From Aldehydirespirator sp965204875 (GTDB lineage Bacteria; Actinomycetota; Acidimicrobiia; Acidimicrobiales; Aldehydirespiratoraceae), in contig OZ242020.1 in the NCBI GenBank assembly GCA_965204875.1, positions 186,001 through 250,000 on the forward strand: a DNA stretch of 64,000 nucleotides. The letters run 5' to 3'. Position 1 is the stretch's first letter, and each line of letters starts with the position of its first letter. Position numbers and translations under genes: made by a program. Positions 62,717-64,000 of this stretch are shown piece by piece. The notes under the pieces were generated by a model, which had not been told where the DNA came from, did not search any database, and saw nothing but the letters and a program-made list of their open reading frames with translations.

Positions 62717-62885
62717 CGCCCGCTCCCGTCCAACCGATCTCGACACCCGATCCGGAAACGCCGACATCTCGCCCGAGCAGGCCGGATCAGACTCGGCCCA
62801 GACACTCGGCCATGCGGCCGAGGCGAGCCCACGCCGCTCCGCATGGTTCGCTATCGGCCCAGGCACTCGGCCATGCGGCCCAGGC
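62717..62885 (-). repeat. Copy of the aminotransferase 3' end downstream of its stop
   Basis: 62854-62885 (last codons of the aminotransferase gene) and 62793-62824 match at 30 of 32 bases, offset 61 bp. Confidence 0.75.
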
Positions 62886-64000
62886 CCTCTTCCAGGTCGT
62901 CGTCACCCAGAGCGAAGGACAGCCGCAGCCCGCCACCCGCCCCGAAGGCCTCGCCGGGAACGACCGCGACCTTGGCCTGCTCCAGCAGCAGGTCGGCCAG
63001 CTCGAGGGTCGTGGCCGCGCCGGCGCCGCCGAAGTCGCGGCCCAGCAGGGCGCGGGCGTCCGGGTAGGCGTAGAAGGCGCCCTCGGGCTCTGCGCAGGTC
63101 AGCCCGTCGATGCCGCTCAGCAGCCGGTGCATGGTGCGGCGGCGGCGGTCGAAGTGCCGGCGCATCTCCACCACGGCATCCAGCGGGCCCGACACCGCGG
63201 CCAGCGCCGCGGCCTGTGCCACGTTGCAGACGTTGGAGGTGCTGTGGCTCTGCAGGTTGCGGGCCGCGGCCACCACGTCGCCCGGGCCGATCATCCAGCC
63301 GACCCGCCATCCGGTCATGGCATAGGTCTTGGCGACACCGTTCAGCACGATGCAGCGGTCGCGCAGTCCGGGAACCACCACCGGCATCGAGTGATGCTCT
63401 GCGTCGCCGTAGGTGAGGTGCTCGTATATCTCGTCGGTGAGCACCCAGATGCCGTGCTCGGCGGCCCAGCAGCCGATCTTCGCGATCTCGGCGCGCGGGT
63501 AGACGGCGCCGGTCGGGTTCGAGGGAGAGACGAATATCAGCGCCTTGGTTCGGGGGGTTCGGGCGGCCTCGAGCTGCTCGACACTCACACGGAAACCGCT
63601 CGCAGCCGTTGCCTGCACGGGCACCGCCGTGCCGCCCGACAGCGCTATCGGCTCGGGGTAGGTGGTCCAGTACGGGGTCGGCAGCAGCACCTCGTCACCG
63701 GCGTCCACCACCGCGGCCACGGCGTTGTAGACGGCGTGCTTGCCGCCGTTGGTGATCAGCACGTCGGCGGCGTCCACCTCCAGGCCCGAGTCGCGCCGGG
63801 TCTTGGCCGCCACCGCGTCGCGCAGCTCCTCGAGGCCGCCGACCGGGGTGTACTTGTGATGCTTGACGTCTCGGCAGGCGGCCGCGGCCGCCTCGACGAT
63901 GTGGTCGGGCGTGGCGAAGTCCGGCTCGCCGGCCCCGAAGCTGATGACCCGCTCCCCCGCGGCGCGCAGGACTCTGGCCTTGGCCGTCACCGCCAGGGTC
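62851..64000 (-). CDS. Aspartate-type aminotransferase, class I/II (5' end outside window)
   Basis: PLP-dependent aminotransferase; the frame stays open to the right edge, so the first 20 or so residues are missing. TAKARVLRAAGERVISFGAGEPDF, TNGGKHAVYNAV, YWTTYPEP, SPSNPTGAVY, DEIYEHLTYG and the PLP lysine in GVAKTYAMTGWRVGW are typical of the AspC/aromatic aminotransferase group (fold type I). RLSFALGDDDLEEGLGRM closes the fold. Aspartate is the likely substrate; a glutamate-prephenate or similar role is possible. Confidence 0.93.
   Translation of the reverse strand, partial: TLAVTAKARVLRAAGERVISFGAGEPDFATPDHIVEAAAAACRDVKHHKYTPVGGLEELRDAVAAKTRRDSGLEVDAADVLITNGGKHAVYNAVAAVVDAGDEVLLPTPYWTTYPEPIALSGGTAVPVQATAASGFRVSVEQLEAARTPRTKALIFVSPSNPTGAVYPRAEIAKIGCWAAEHGIWVLTDEIYEHLTYGDAEHHSMPVVVPGLRDRCIVLNGVAKTYAMTGWRVGWMIGPGDVVAAARNLQSHSTSNVCNVAQAAALAAVSGPLDAVVEMRRHFDRRRRTMHRLLSGIDGLTCAEPEGAFYAYPDARALLGRDFGGAGAATTLELADLLLEQAKVAVVPGEAFGAGGGLRLSFALGDDDLEEGLGRMAECLGR

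Overview
The window is about 70% GC outside one island, with dense, mostly minus-strand gene packing and the actinobacterial gene order gltX ... M23-rpsB-tsf-pyrH-frr-cdsA-dxr-rseP-ispG-rimP-nusA-ylxR-infB-rbfA-truB-ribF. Together with secreted proteins carrying triple SLH-like repeats and poly-Thr linkers, this suggests a high-GC actinobacterium, probably of the class Acidimicrobiia. That assignment is inference from gene order and protein style, not from a marker search.

Layout. 1-5177: an ABC sugar (possibly inositol) uptake operon on the minus strand (IolE-like TIM barrel, lipoprotein binding protein, long RbsC-type permease running off the left edge). It faces a LacI-family regulator, and a perfect 16-bp LacI-type palindrome lies in front of the operon. 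5313-9358: accessory genes, including an AT-rich two-gene restriction-modification operon (5984-7476), an SRPBCC protein and a DUF4143-type ATPase. 9576-11461: a DrrAB-like ABC-2 exporter. 11656-26560: four tandem paralogous giant surface proteins. 26941-29499: aminopeptidase N. 29524-46685: a translation/isoprenoid/phospholipid housekeeping block. 46978-49253: gltX and a membrane HNH protein. 49468-57533: an RDD protein and branched-chain amino-acid genes (cimA, ilvE, leuB, leuC, leuD) around greA. 57726-64000: a repeat-bearing beta-propeller lipoprotein, a small membrane protein, an S9 peptidase and an aminotransferase cut by the right edge.

The most interesting region is the four-gene surface-protein array. 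Every copy has an uninterrupted run of 10-11 G (coding strand) shortly after the start codon that follows its AGGAGG-type ribosome site. In copies 1, 2 and 4 the run keeps that start in frame. In copy 3 the flanks are the same as in copy 2 but the run is one G longer, so the conserved start leads to a stop after 31 codons. This is the signature of slipped-strand phase variation, or else of a homopolymer sequencing error. The genes share promoters, a leader hairpin, terminators and shuffled beta/FnIII modules joined by poly-Thr linkers. A broken piece of the ABC ATPase gene between copies 2 and 3 shows that a two-gene block plus its flank was duplicated.

Other points: ylxR follows the nusA stop codon in the same reading frame and has no start codon ahead of its conserved motif; the LytM protein beside rpsB has lost metal ligands; S2 has a long acidic tail. 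Many short direct repeats sit 59-77 bp apart in spacers, often copying the 3' end of the adjacent gene just past its stop codon.
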